Under the pieces are notes generated by a model that worked only from the letters and a program-made list of their open reading frames with translations, did not search any database and was not told the DNA's origin. The position numbers and the translations under genes are program-made. Positions 42,857 to 51,496 of a DNA stretch of 64,000 nucleotides are shown here, piece by piece. The DNA is from a bacterium (lineage in GTDB: Bacteria; Vulcanimicrobiota; Vulcanimicrobiia; Eremiobacterales; Eremiobacteraceae): NCBI GenBank assembly GCA_902812405.1, contig CADDZI010000004.1, positions 21,100 through 85,099 of the forward strand, in the 5' to 3' direction. Every line of letters starts with the position of its first letter. Within the stretch, counting starts at the first letter, position 1.

Positions 42857-42950
42857 GGAAATGTGCGTTTTGACGGGCGGATGGGGAGGGCCCTCTTGAC
42901 GCCCGGGGCAGGTCGGCACCACGGCCCACACTAAAGTGCCGCTCACGAGC

Positions 42951-43589
42951 ATGCTGGTGGAACACTTCCCCGTCGGACCGTTGCAGTGTAACTGCGTGAT
43001 TGTCGCCGATCCGCAGACACGCTCGGCGTTTGTCGTCGACCCAGGCGACGATGTAGACCGCATCCTGGCGGTGCTTGCGAGACACAATCTGCGTGTCGGC
43101 GGCATCCTTGCGACACACGCCCACATCGATCACGTCGGCGGACTGGCCTCGCTTGCGCGCCGGACCGGGGCGCCGACGCTGCTGCACGAGGCGGACCTCC
43201 CGCTGTACCAGGCCCTCGCCGAGCAGGCGCGCTGGCTCGGCGTTCCCGTACCCGACGTCGGGTCGATCGATCGCTTCGTCAGCGATGCGCAGCGCCTGCC
43301 CTGCGGGCGCCACCACCTGCGCGTGCTGCACACGCCAGGCCACACCCCGGGCAGCATCAGCCTCGTCGTCGACGACGAACGGCCCCTCGTACTCTCGGGG
43401 GACACGCTGTTCGCGGGGAGCATCGGCCGCACGGACCTGTGGGGAGGTTCGCTGACGGACATTCTCCATTCGATACGGACCAAGCTCCTAACGATGGAGG
43501 ATGAGATTGCAGTCCTGCCGGGTCACGGCCCGGCCACCACAATCGGGACCGAGCGCCGCAGCAACCCGTTTTTGGTGACGCCGTTGTGA
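42951..43589 (+). CDS. MBL-fold metallohydrolase (glyoxalase II-like)
   Basis: A 212-residue metallo-beta-lactamase-fold enzyme with the dinuclear metal motif THAHIDHVGG, the His in VLHTPGHTPGS, Asp in LSGDTLFAGSIGRTDL and His in VLPGHGPAT. The length and the GSIGRTDL region match YcbL/GloB-like hydrolases acting on thioesters such as S-lactoylglutathione or related compounds. ATG 42951 fits the family; GTG 42936 is possible. It is divergent from luxE and overlaps the next small gene (TTGTGA). Confidence 0.88.
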   Translation: MLVEHFPVGPLQCNCVIVADPQTRSAFVVDPGDDVDRILAVLARHNLRVGGILATHAHIDHVGGLASLARRTGAPTLLHEADLPLYQALAEQARWLGVPVPDVGSIDRFVSDAQRLPCGRHHLRVLHTPGHTPGSISLVVDDERPLVLSGDTLFAGSIGRTDLWGGSLTDILHSIRTKLLTMEDEIAVLPGHGPATTIGTERRSNPFLVTPL

Positions 43590-43786
43590 ACGGCACACCG
43601 GGGGAGGAGCAGCGCAACCCGTACCAGGTGAAGCGCGACGAGGAGTTGGAGACCTTTGCGCGGGGCGTCATCGACATTGCCATGGGGAAGACGGCCCGCT
43701 CGCCTCGGCAGTTTGCCTACTACTCGGAGCAGGCGGCCAAGCAGATTGCGCAGTACGTGCTGGCGCACTTTCAGCGCAAGAAGTAG
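43586..43786 (+). CDS. Small conserved-looking protein of unknown function
   Basis: A 66-residue protein starting at a GTG that overlaps the MBL stop. It is charged, with a central helix (DEELETFARGVIDIAMGK) and a second helical half (RQFAYYSEQAAKQIAQYVLA). No family is recognised. Translational coupling with the MBL hydrolase is the only functional clue. Confidence 0.65.
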   Translation: MNGTPGEEQRNPYQVKRDEELETFARGVIDIAMGKTARSPRQFAYYSEQAAKQIAQYVLAHFQRKK

Positions 43787-43854
43787 GACCCGGCGGGCTC
43801 GAACGGGTACGCGCCTGCTGCCCGGTCGACGACAAAGGTGGGGGAGGCACAAGA

Positions 43855-44274
43855 GTGTCTGAGGAGCTCGGTTCGGTGATTCCGGCACCGCTGCGCTTCG
43901 AATTTGGGGCGCATCCAACAGGGGAAGCAGCCAAAGCGGTGCTTCTTGTGACGCACGACCCCGACGGACTGCCGCGCGTCGCCGTCGTGGCCGCATCCCG
44001 TATTGAGGTGCGTTCCCCGAACCGTCTTGCATTTGCGGTTCACAAGGGCTCTGCGACCCAGGTCAACCTCGAGCGCACCGGCCGAGCCGGGTTGTGGTGC
44101 GTGTTGGATGCCGCAGCCTACTGCCTGCGCGGAAGGGTGATGTCGGCTACCGGTGTCAGGGTCGCCGGGGACGACATGGCCGAGATGGAGTTGACGGTCG
44201 AGTCGGTCCTTCGGGATTTTCACCCCTCAGCACCGCTTGTCAGCGGCCCGGCATATCGCCGCATTGTGACGTAG
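43855..44274 (+). CDS. Flavin-binding split-barrel (PNPOx-like) protein
   Basis: A 139-residue protein with the six-stranded split-barrel pattern of pyridoxamine-phosphate-oxidase-like proteins: VLLVTHDPDGLPRVAVVAAS, LAFAVHKGSATQVNLERTGR, LWCVLDAAAYCLRGRVM, and AEMELTVESVLRD. The family binds FMN or F420, or is degenerate. GTG 43855 is the start. It follows the small protein on the same strand by 68 bp. The substrate is unknown. Confidence 0.7.
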   Translation: MSEELGSVIPAPLRFEFGAHPTGEAAKAVLLVTHDPDGLPRVAVVAASRIEVRSPNRLAFAVHKGSATQVNLERTGRAGLWCVLDAAAYCLRGRVMSATGVRVAGDDMAEMELTVESVLRDFHPSAPLVSGPAYRRIVT

Positions 44275-44338
44275 ACGCGGCCGGACACCGGCCGCTGTGG
44301 GCCCTGGAATTGCCATCTTGTGAGGAAGGTTTTCCGTC

Positions 44339-44565
44339 GCGGTCGCGCTTGCGCGACCGCCCGTAGCGGTCGGCCTTGGCTACCGTCGCGCCTGCAGTAC
44401 CGATAAAGGGTTCGCATGGGGGCTCGCAAGACGAGGCAAGGCGTTACGTTCTCTCGGCCGCGCAAGCGCGGCCGCTACGTAGCAGGGGAGGACGCGCTCT
44501 CGGCCGCGCAAGCGCGGCCGCTACGTAGCAGGGAGGACACGCTCTCGGCCGCGCAAGCGCGACCG
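44339..44565. repeat. Palindromic elements including a 46-bp tandem array
   Basis: The convergent gap 44275-44600 holds a CGGTCGCGC/GCGCGACCG unit at 44339-44359 and then three CGGCCGCGC-AA-GCGCGGCCG units at 44455-44474, 44501-44520 and 44546-44565. The last three form a tandem array with a 45-46 bp period (palindrome plus CTACGTAGCAGGG). The first is preceded by the flank GCGTTACGTTCTCT seen near other units. Confidence 0.85.
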
Positions 44566-44600
44566 CTGGGTATGGCGTAGGTATGGAGGGATAACGCTCT

Positions 44601-46583
44601 TTACGCCAGGTCGTGCCAGCGGCGCACGTAGTCTTGGAAGGCCAGGCAATAGGCCGCATGGCTCCACGTCAGCGGTGATACCGAAAGTGGATCGCCCGTC
44701 AGTGGGTGGACCTGCTCGGGTAGAACGCCGCTGGGCAATCCATGGTCGCACGCCCACGACAGATGTTCCTTGGTTGCCGCCAGCTCGGAACGTGTTTCGG
44801 CGGAGGCGATCGCGTATTGGGCCAGCCACATCGTGCAAATAACCCAGGGATTGCCGGGCAGTGAGGCGGGGACGTCGCTCCAGCGCTGATATGAGTCGCC
44901 TTCGTAACGGGCGCAGCCCCCAACCTTGGTCGGTACCCACAGACACCGGCGAATCGCGTCCACGGTGGCCCGAATGCGCTCGTCGCGGACCGAAAACATG
45001 CCGAACAGCCACAGGCCCGCAATCGCGCTGTCCAGGGTCTCGTCGCGCTGCATGCCGCCCTCGGCGTCGAAGACTACCATGCGCAGGAAGCGGTTGAGAT
45101 CCGAAGCCCATAGATAGCGCACTGCTGCGGTGCGGATTTCCTCAGCCACCGTCTCGTACATGGCGCTGCGCCTGGCTTCGCCGAACAGATCGGTGAATTG
45201 AGCGGCGGCCCGCAATCCGGCCCACACGGCCCCAACGGTAAAGGCGTGAACACCGTGACGCTCCTCCCACAGATCGTACGAAGCCAGTGGAAGTTTGGTG
45301 ACCGGGTCGCGGTAGCGACACAGGAAGTCTGCCGAGCGGGTCACGATGGTCCGATACAGCGGGCGCACGATTTCAATATCGCGGTACTTCTTGTAGTGCT
45401 CCCACATGACATACAGGACCAGGGCGGTTTCATCTTCCTGGATCGGCAATTGCTCCGCACCGGAGGGATCCATCCAGGGATGCCATGACGACCCCAGGGA
45501 GCCGTCCGGATTGTACTTGTGCAGGAGATAGCCGCCGCTCGTCATCGCATCCGCGCAAAATCTGAGAAAGTTCGTCACTGGAGCCTGGTAGTCGGCCCGC
45601 AGGAGAGCCGCGGCGACCAGAGCGCCGTCCCGGGCCCACATGTATGAATAGGTATCGCGGGAGAAGCGCAGGATGTCGGTGTCGTTGGCCGCGATGATCG
45701 CGCCGTGATTGTCGATCTGTGTCCGCATGACCAAGAGGCTCCGCTTATATCGTTCGACCAGATGCGGCTCGAGGTCGGCGGCGTCGATCGGTTCTTTGTT
45801 CGCCCACAGCCGCCAGTAGTCGTGGGTCCGCCGAAGGAAACTTTCCGGGCCGCGCTCGCGCACGAGGTTGTCCAGGTCGTGGACGTCCTTGTACGATTCG
45901 CCCAGGGCGAGCCAGTGGTACACGACCGCCTGGCCGCCGGCCGGCACGGCCGGCGCATGCAACGCGATCGTGCCGTCCACCGATCCTTGGGCAATCGGAT
46001 TGCGACTTAAGACCCCGTCTTCCGCATCTTTCCAGGTGCCCTCCAAGCCGTTGACCTCTTTGAGGCCGGTCGCCCACGAGGAGATGCCGACGTTGTGCCC
46101 GGCCACCTCGCCGACTTGCCCGCTCATGAGAAAGTATCGCCGCCGCTTGTACGCCACGATCGCCCCGAGGTGCGGATGGTAGGCGAAGGTATCGCCGACC
46201 TCGTTGCCTTCAATGTGCAAATCGTAGTGGAAGAAAAGACGAATCTCGCGCGCCTGCGGAGCATGGTTTTCCACCGTGATGCGGCGCACGAGGAGGTTGC
46301 GATCGAAATCGACGGCATCGTTAGAGGTGAGAGCCAGCTGCAGCCCGTCGTGCGAGAGACGGACATCGGTGACGATCGAGTCGTCTTGGTAGCGGATCGT
46401 TCTATGCCATGCGGGATCGGCGAACCACGCGAAGGCACCCTCGACCCAGACGCCGGTCCGGCAGATCTCCCCCGGACAGTGATTCTCCGACCCGACGTAG
46501 GGAAAGTAGATGTCGCGCAGCTGGTACACCCGGTCGAACGTCACCAGCATCGAGCCGTTGCCCACCGGAATGTCGCGCGGCAT
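44601..46583 (-). CDS. Glycoside hydrolase family 15 (glucoamylase-like) enzyme
   Basis: A 660-residue GH15 protein. An N-terminal beta-sandwich (about 1-260, RDIYFPYVGSENHCPGE) precedes the (alpha/alpha)6 barrel: YSYMWARDGALVAAALLRAD, QLPIQEDETALVLYVMWEHY (catalytic acid in QEDET), LWEERHGVHAFTVGAVWAGL, LDSAIAGLWLFGMF, and LPEQVHPLTGDPLSVSPLTW with the base Glu. Such enzymes release glucose from alpha-glucans or cleave trehalose. No signal peptide is visible, so it would act inside the cell, probably on glycogen-like stores. Start ATG 46583; the region upstream is shared with the divergent GGDEF gene. Confidence 0.9.
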   Translation of the reverse strand: MPRDIPVGNGSMLVTFDRVYQLRDIYFPYVGSENHCPGEICRTGVWVEGAFAWFADPAWHRTIRYQDDSIVTDVRLSHDGLQLALTSNDAVDFDRNLLVRRITVENHAPQAREIRLFFHYDLHIEGNEVGDTFAYHPHLGAIVAYKRRRYFLMSGQVGEVAGHNVGISSWATGLKEVNGLEGTWKDAEDGVLSRNPIAQGSVDGTIALHAPAVPAGGQAVVYHWLALGESYKDVHDLDNLVRERGPESFLRRTHDYWRLWANKEPIDAADLEPHLVERYKRSLLVMRTQIDNHGAIIAANDTDILRFSRDTYSYMWARDGALVAAALLRADYQAPVTNFLRFCADAMTSGGYLLHKYNPDGSLGSSWHPWMDPSGAEQLPIQEDETALVLYVMWEHYKKYRDIEIVRPLYRTIVTRSADFLCRYRDPVTKLPLASYDLWEERHGVHAFTVGAVWAGLRAAAQFTDLFGEARRSAMYETVAEEIRTAAVRYLWASDLNRFLRMVVFDAEGGMQRDETLDSAIAGLWLFGMFSVRDERIRATVDAIRRCLWVPTKVGGCARYEGDSYQRWSDVPASLPGNPWVICTMWLAQYAIASAETRSELAATKEHLSWACDHGLPSGVLPEQVHPLTGDPLSVSPLTWSHAAYCLAFQDYVRRWHDLA

Positions 46584-46836
46584 GCCGGGGGCTTTAGGCC
46601 CTGCGCCGGCACGGACCTTGCGCCGGTGGCTGCCGCGCTTGAGCCCCCCAGCCAGAGACTGGCCCGCGGGAAGTCACGCGCGGCATGCGGGAGAGCCTGC
46701 CACGCGACCCGCGCCTCACCTGCCGATAATACCAATACACACAGTCACGCTATACCTCACGGTCAGCCGTGGAGAGACACTTTCGGGAGCGACAGCCCTG
46801 ACGAGCAACGATGCGCGCACTCCTCGCCGTGAGCAG

Positions 46837-49461
46837 GTGCCGGGTTCGAACGCCGACCTCGCAGCCGCGATAGCCTCGGTTTTCGCCAATCAGAGCGGCG
46901 AGAAGGCCTTTGCGTCACTCCATCGCCTGCTCAGCGCCCTCGGGGTTCGCCGGTTCACAATCGCCAGCATGGGCCGAGATGTCGCCAATCCGATACAGTA
47001 TCACTACCACGACGATCTCGATGCTGCCGGCGCGGAGCCGTTGGACCCACAGACGCTGGCTTTTGCGCTGGCGTCGGATCAACGTTGCGAGCTGCCGCGT
47101 GTCGCGGGTGTGCGCTCGATCGACCGCGGCTCGCACCGCCTCCGGGGCCGCCTGGCGCATGCGGTCGTCGCCCCGATCCGCGTCGGCGGCGCCCACCTCG
47201 GTTTCTGCCTGGTCCAAAGCGAAGAGCCGCCGCCGCCGGCACTCGGCCCCGTATTGGATTATGCCTGCGTCCTCATCGGTCAGGAGCTTGAAATCAGCCG
47301 GGAGGCTGCACTGGGCCAGCATGGGGCAAAGTCACTCAGCCTGCTGCTGGAAACGGCGCGCGCTCTCTCCAGCGGCCTGGATCTCGGCGAGCTGTTTGCG
47401 AAATTCCACTCCCTGGTGGGCCGCGTCATGGACGCGTCGCTCTTCGTCGCGGCTCTCCTGACACCGGATGGCGAGCACCTGGAGATTCAGTACAGCGCCG
47501 AATTCGGCCGCCGCTCTGTGGATCACGTTCGGTTGCCATTAACGACCGTGGCGGGCGAGGTGCTGAAATCGGGCCAGCCGATCATCGTCCGCCAGCCCGA
47601 AGACTGGAGCACTCTGCGCACCGTCACTCTGGGGCAGACTCACAACCCGGCGTCGGCGCTCATCGTCCCCATGCGATTGGGCGAGCGCGTGCTGGGCGTC
47701 CTGTCGGTGCAAAGTCCCCGTCCATATTCGTACACGCGTAGCGACTGCGACCTGTTAACGGCGGTCTCCGAGCAAGCCGCGTTGGCGATAGAGAATCTGC
47801 GCAACCTGGCGGCCAGCACGCAGCGCGCCGCCGACCTCAACTTGCTGGTGGAAGTGGCACGCGCCGTCTCGTCCGAGCTCGACCTGCACCGCGTCTTCGC
47901 CAAAATTCACGAGCAGGTGCGGCGCGTCATCGATGCTCCGCTCTTTTTGGTCGCACTGCGCTCGGGTCAGGGAGAGAAGGTGACCCTGGAGTACCTAGTG
48001 GAGGGTGACCGTGTCTTCCCGAGCGCCGAGCACCCGGCCGTGGGGACGATCGTCGGCAAGGTCATCGTCAGCGGTCAGCCGGTTCTGGTCCGGACCGCAC
48101 AAGAGCGCGATGCCCTGAGCATGACGCGTGTCGGCGGCGGTGCGAGGACCGTGCGCTCCGTCTTGGCGGTTCCGATGACCATCGGTGGCCGGGCGATCGG
48201 GGTTCTCTCGACGCAGTCCTACGAAGAGGACGCCTACGACGAGCGCCACCTGCGCTTGCTATCTGCGATCGCCGAGCAATCCGCCGTCGCGGTGCAAAAC
48301 GCCAAGCTCTACGAACGTACCAAGGAGCTGGCCGATAGCGATGCGCTGACCGGTTTGGCACATCAGAGATCGCTGCAGGAGCGCCTCACCTACGAACTCA
48401 AGCGCGCCCGGCGGTCGGGCGGCAAGGTGTCGCTGCTCATGATGGACGTCGATCGCTTCAAGGCTATCAACGATACGTACGGCCACCCGGCCGGGGACCG
48501 CATCCTCAAGGAGACCGCCAACCTGCTGCGGCGCGTCGCCCGAGAGACCGACATCGTGGGACGGTACGGGGGCGACGAGTTCTGCGTCATCCTGCCCGAG
48601 ACGGATCGCGCGGCGGCACTCTCCTTCGTGGAGCGCCTCACCGCCGAGGTGGCGCGCCGTCCGTTTGCCATTGACGACGGACAAGCCATCCCGATTCGTC
48701 TCTCGATTGGCCTCGCCACCTATCCCGACGAGTGCGAAGAACGCGAAGACCTGATCGGTGCGGCGGATGCGGCGCTCTATGCAGCCAAACGCGGCGAAGC
48801 CGAACAGGTGCTGGACTTTGACGCGCTGGTTGCATCGCTGGCCGGCGACCTGCGTCCGTTTGCACCGTTCATCGCGGCGCTGGCCAACACCGGACGCAGC
48901 AAGCGCGAGCAGCTAACGAAAGTCAATCGGCTGGCCGAGCGCTACGCAGCGTCGCAGAACATCCAAGGCCGCGAGCGAGACACGCTGCTGGTCGCTGCCG
49001 CGCTGCTGGATCTGGGCGAACTCGCCATCCCCTCGCTCGTCCTGACCAAGCCCGCGCGTTTAAGCCGGGAAGACTACGCCATTATCAAGCGGCATCCGGA
49101 GCTTGGGTACCGCATGCTGGCAAGCGTGCAGGGCTGCGAGGAGGTTGCGCGGAGTATCCGCTACCACCAGGAGCACTGGGATGGCACAGGCTACCCGGAC
49201 GGATTGCGCGGTGAGGAGATTCCGGTGCTGTCGCGGATTCTGGCGGTTCTGGAAGCCTACGCGGCGATGACCAGCGATCGGCCGTACCGCGCGAAGCGGA
49301 CGCACGCCCAGGCCCTGGAGGAATTGCAGGCGTGTGCCGGGACGCAGTTCGACCCGCGTGTCGTCGAGGTATTTTGCCGTCTGGCCGCTCCCGAAGACGC
49401 CGAGCACACGCCGGCTGCCGGCCGGCTAAGCCGGGGCCCCGGACACGGCGCGAGCGATTAA
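46837..49461 (+). CDS. GAF-GAF-GAF-GGDEF-HD-GYP signalling protein
   Basis: About 874 residues. Three GAF domains (about 10-165, 170-325, 335-490) are followed by a GGDEF domain (about 505-665) with the active-site RYGGDEF and substrate-Asp region MMDVDRFKAINDTYGHPAGD, then an HD-GYP domain (about 675-850). The GGDEF half should make cyclic-di-GMP. The HD-GYP half keeps RHPELGYRML and HWDGTGYPDGLRGEEIP but the metal-binding HD is LD (ALLDLGELAIP) and the later Asp of ADxxDA reads Glu (LEAYAAM), so phosphodiesterase activity is doubtful. No transmembrane segment. GTG 46837 is preferred because homology begins there; the frame is open to 46510 across the GH15 gene. Confidence 0.87.
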   Translation: MPGSNADLAAAIASVFANQSGEKAFASLHRLLSALGVRRFTIASMGRDVANPIQYHYHDDLDAAGAEPLDPQTLAFALASDQRCELPRVAGVRSIDRGSHRLRGRLAHAVVAPIRVGGAHLGFCLVQSEEPPPPALGPVLDYACVLIGQELEISREAALGQHGAKSLSLLLETARALSSGLDLGELFAKFHSLVGRVMDASLFVAALLTPDGEHLEIQYSAEFGRRSVDHVRLPLTTVAGEVLKSGQPIIVRQPEDWSTLRTVTLGQTHNPASALIVPMRLGERVLGVLSVQSPRPYSYTRSDCDLLTAVSEQAALAIENLRNLAASTQRAADLNLLVEVARAVSSELDLHRVFAKIHEQVRRVIDAPLFLVALRSGQGEKVTLEYLVEGDRVFPSAEHPAVGTIVGKVIVSGQPVLVRTAQERDALSMTRVGGGARTVRSVLAVPMTIGGRAIGVLSTQSYEEDAYDERHLRLLSAIAEQSAVAVQNAKLYERTKELADSDALTGLAHQRSLQERLTYELKRARRSGGKVSLLMMDVDRFKAINDTYGHPAGDRILKETANLLRRVARETDIVGRYGGDEFCVILPETDRAAALSFVERLTAEVARRPFAIDDGQAIPIRLSIGLATYPDECEEREDLIGAADAALYAAKRGEAEQVLDFDALVASLAGDLRPFAPFIAALANTGRSKREQLTKVNRLAERYAASQNIQGRERDTLLVAAALLDLGELAIPSLVLTKPARLSREDYAIIKRHPELGYRMLASVQGCEEVARSIRYHQEHWDGTGYPDGLRGEEIPVLSRILAVLEAYAAMTSDRPYRAKRTHAQALEELQACAGTQFDPRVVEVFCRLAAPEDAEHTPAAGRLSRGPGHGASD

Positions 49462-49619
49462 TTTTCGGTGGGTTGCTGCGGCGTCAGTTTGACGATTGCC
49501 AGCGCAAAGCTCTGGCCCAGGTCCTTGCGGACCAGATAACCTTCGGGGATCCGGTCGAAAACGACAAAGCCGGCTTTGAGAGCTTCCTCGAGACTGGTAA
49601 AGACGCGGATCCCGCTCAT
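49458..49619 (-). CDS. Small protein linked to STAS gene
   Basis: A 53-residue protein (MSGIRVFTSLEEALKAGF, then DRIPEGYLVRKDLGQSFALA) that begins 14 bp after the STAS stop on the same strand. It reads as one beta-alpha-beta unit. No family is recognised; coupling with the STAS protein suggests a role in the same regulatory unit. It overlaps the 3' end of the GGDEF gene by four bases in antisense. Confidence 0.6.
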   Translation of the reverse strand: MSGIRVFTSLEEALKAGFVVFDRIPEGYLVRKDLGQSFALAIVKLTPQQPTEN

Positions 49620-49632
49620 GGCCGTACGGGTT

Positions 49633-50019
49633 TTAGGACGCCAGCGCGGTCCGGTTGGCGTTGCCGATGATGGCGCGCGCGTCGCGCAGGCGCTCGACGA
49701 GGGTAAATGTTCGCGACAGACCGGCAAAATCCATGAGCCGGCGGACCGACGAGTTGGCACACACGACGATGGGGGTCGTACCGCTGTCTTGCAGGCGCTT
49801 GAGGCCGGAGACCAAGGCCCCAAAGCCCGACGAATCAACCGTCTTGGTTCGCGACAAATCTACGACCGCGTACGGCAGGCGGCGCTGGGCAAGGCGCGCG
49901 ACGGCACGTCCGAACTGGCGGGCGCCGGCGATGTCAAGGCTGGCGCCGACGACCAACGTGTCGGCGGCTGTCGAGACAGCGCCGTTGCGCAAACGCAGAG
50001 GAAGCGCATTTGTCTTCAT
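49633..50019 (-). CDS. Anti-sigma factor antagonist (STAS domain)
   Basis: A 128-residue SpoIIAA-like STAS protein with the phosphorylatable Ser in TVDSSGFGALVSGLKRL and flanking YAVVDLSRTK. Such antagonists bind and release anti-sigma factors when unphosphorylated. No cognate anti-sigma kinase is adjacent. A palindrome (GACCGGT-CGA-ACCGGTC, 50028-50044) lies just upstream of ATG 50019 and may bind a regulator or fold in the leader; the ribosome site is otherwise poor. Confidence 0.85.
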   Translation of the reverse strand: MKTNALPLRLRNGAVSTAADTLVVGASLDIAGARQFGRAVARLAQRRLPYAVVDLSRTKTVDSSGFGALVSGLKRLQDSGTTPIVVCANSSVRRLMDFAGLSRTFTLVERLRDARAIIGNANRTALAS

Positions 50020-50347
50020 AATCGTATGACCGGTCGAACCGGTCCTCGTGTTACCTTCCTACACTAGGAGAACGAAAAATGTGTCATCGTGGAGCACCCG
50101 CCGCGGACCGTGCCACGGCGCGGGATGTGTCATTTGTCTCACACTTTGCAGCTTCGCGCCGCACTGCCCGAGCACGGCGTTGTGCGTGCTCCCAGTCTGA
50201 GCGCGGCGGGTTAAAATACCATTAAAGTTTCCCCGCGTCTGCATGCTGTCCGCGAGGAAAGACGTTCCCCGATGCGCCCTGACAACCGACACAGAGCGGG
50301 ATCACGGCGCGGACCGGTCCTGCATCGCCGCCACGTGGGCCCGCGCG
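50020..50347. promoter_or_regulatory. Regulatory region upstream of the STAS gene
   Basis: No gene is seen. Contents: palindrome GACCGGT/ACCGGTC at 50028-50044, nine bases upstream of the STAS ATG, and two copies of ATGTGTCAT at 50079-50087 and 50125-50133 (46 bp apart, about 4.4 helical turns). The rest is unremarkable, and shared with the 3' end of the IscU-like gene. Confidence 0.45.
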
Positions 50348-50752
50348 TCACAATTTGGAAAAACTTTCAGCCGCCGTGACGGGAGCCACCGATCTGCGGT
50401 AGTTGGCAAGCGTGATCCGCAGGGCTTCCAGGACGCGCTGCGGATAGTCACGCTTACGCTCCGGGTACCCGCCCAGGAAGTCCTCGATGTCCTTTGTCGT
50501 GAGCGCCTCGGCTTCGGCGATGGTCTTACCCTTGACGAGCGAGGTGACGATGGCGCAGGTTGCAACCCCAAAGCCGCAGCCGGTCGTGAAGTAGCTGATA
50601 TCCTGGATGCGGTCTCCGGGACCCACTTTGATGTAGAAAGTATACATGTCGCCGCACGAGTCAGAAAAGTACTCCCCGCTGGCCGTGGGGTTGTCCATGG
50701 TTCCGAACCCGTACCGCTTGGTCACCAAATCTTGGAATTTTGGAAAGTCCAT
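50348..50752 (-). CDS. IscU/NifU-N-like iron-sulphur scaffold, atypical
   Basis: A 134-residue NifU-N/IscU-fold protein: YGFGTMDNPTASGEYFSDSC and GDMYTFYIKV carry the first ligand Cys, and FTTGCGFGVATCAIVTSLVK carries the second plus an extra Cys five residues on. The third scaffold Cys, normally in (K/H)xxCSxLAxxAI, is missing (PQRVLEALRITLANYRR). It may use a different ligand set, act as a carrier, or have lost scaffolding. It lies 18 bp after sufR on the minus strand, so it is likely controlled by SufR. A conventional SufU is encoded at 56574. Confidence 0.8.
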   Translation of the reverse strand: MDFPKFQDLVTKRYGFGTMDNPTASGEYFSDSCGDMYTFYIKVGPGDRIQDISYFTTGCGFGVATCAIVTSLVKGKTIAEAEALTTKDIEDFLGGYPERKRDYPQRVLEALRITLANYRRSVAPVTAAESFSKL

Positions 50753-50770
50753 AATCTCCTCATCGGACGT

Positions 50771-51445
50771 TTAGCGCCTCGCGGATACCTGGCGCGGCCA
50801 GGTTTTGCCGCCCCCGGCGCCGGCAGTTAACTCGAACTCGCAACGCGGGTCGCCCTTGGCGATCGACATCGTTTGCCGGGCCGCAGCCGGGACGACCTCG
50901 CGCATCAGGGTGTGGAGCACGGAGCAAATCTCGGGGTTCGCGGTCACCGCTTCGCGAAACGGGCAGTTGTACTCGCGCAGGCGGTATCCGCTTGGCGTGG
51001 GTTCACACTCGACCATGACGCCTCGCTCGCGCAAGAATGCCGCCAGTTCGGTAACGGCCTCGGGCAGGCTCTTGCCGGCGAAGCGGCCGGCGTGGCGGCG
51101 CGCCGAACTGCGGCCCATATCCGCGAACACGCGGCGCAGTGTCCGGCCTCCGTCCAGGCGGCGCAGCTGATCGAGGAGAGCCCTGAGCAGCGACGGGTAA
51201 CGCTGCGGAAAGAGCCGCTCGCCCTGGGCTGTCAGGGAGTAGACCAGCGTCGGCTTGGTGCGGCCCAGGCGCTGGGCTTGCTCAGTGACGAGACCGTCCG
51301 CCAAAAGCCGCGACAAGTGTTGGCGCACCGCGTTGGCGCTCACGCCGTGCTCTTGCGACAGCTGCGCCGCAGTACGCGTCCGATGGCGGGCCAGCGATTG
51401 CACGATGCGCCCGCGCGTGGTGTGGAAAAAGCTCTCTTCTCTCAT
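50771..51445 (-). CDS. sufR: SufR-like iron-sulphur cluster transcription repressor
   Basis: A 224-residue winged-helix repressor (HTH about 20-75: RTAAQLSQEHGVSANAVRQH) with a C-terminal cluster-binding region: Cys in EYNCPFREAV, in PEICSVLHTL, and in DPRCEFEL, matching SufR spacing. When bearing a [4Fe-4S] cluster SufR represses its suf operon. It is divergent from sufC with 112 bp between starts, and a perfect TCAAGA-CTTA-TCTTGA palindrome lies between. ATG 51445 is chosen since the HTH begins soon after; an ATG at 51472 is possible. Confidence 0.9.
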   Translation of the reverse strand: MREESFFHTTRGRIVQSLARHRTRTAAQLSQEHGVSANAVRQHLSRLLADGLVTEQAQRLGRTKPTLVYSLTAQGERLFPQRYPSLLRALLDQLRRLDGGRTLRRVFADMGRSSARRHAGRFAGKSLPEAVTELAAFLRERGVMVECEPTPSGYRLREYNCPFREAVTANPEICSVLHTLMREVVPAAARQTMSIAKGDPRCEFELTAGAGGGKTWPRQVSARR

Positions 51446-51496
51446 GAGCGGGGGCCAGGGCACCCCCACCATTATAGAGAATCTAACATAGATTTT

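Noticed and set aside
42138..43469. Minus-strand open frame across luxE and the MBL gene
   Set aside because: Its N-terminal part is antisense to a clear metallohydrolase and its C-terminal part is Arg-rich shadow.
46510..46836. N-terminal extension of the GAF-GGDEF protein
   Set aside because: Overlaps the GH15 start region in antisense, is Pro/Arg-rich and has no domain; GTG 46837 fits better.
46841..46870. GGGTTCGAA resembling a tRNA T-arm
   Set aside because: Lies inside the GAF-GGDEF coding sequence with no acceptor or anticodon stem around it.
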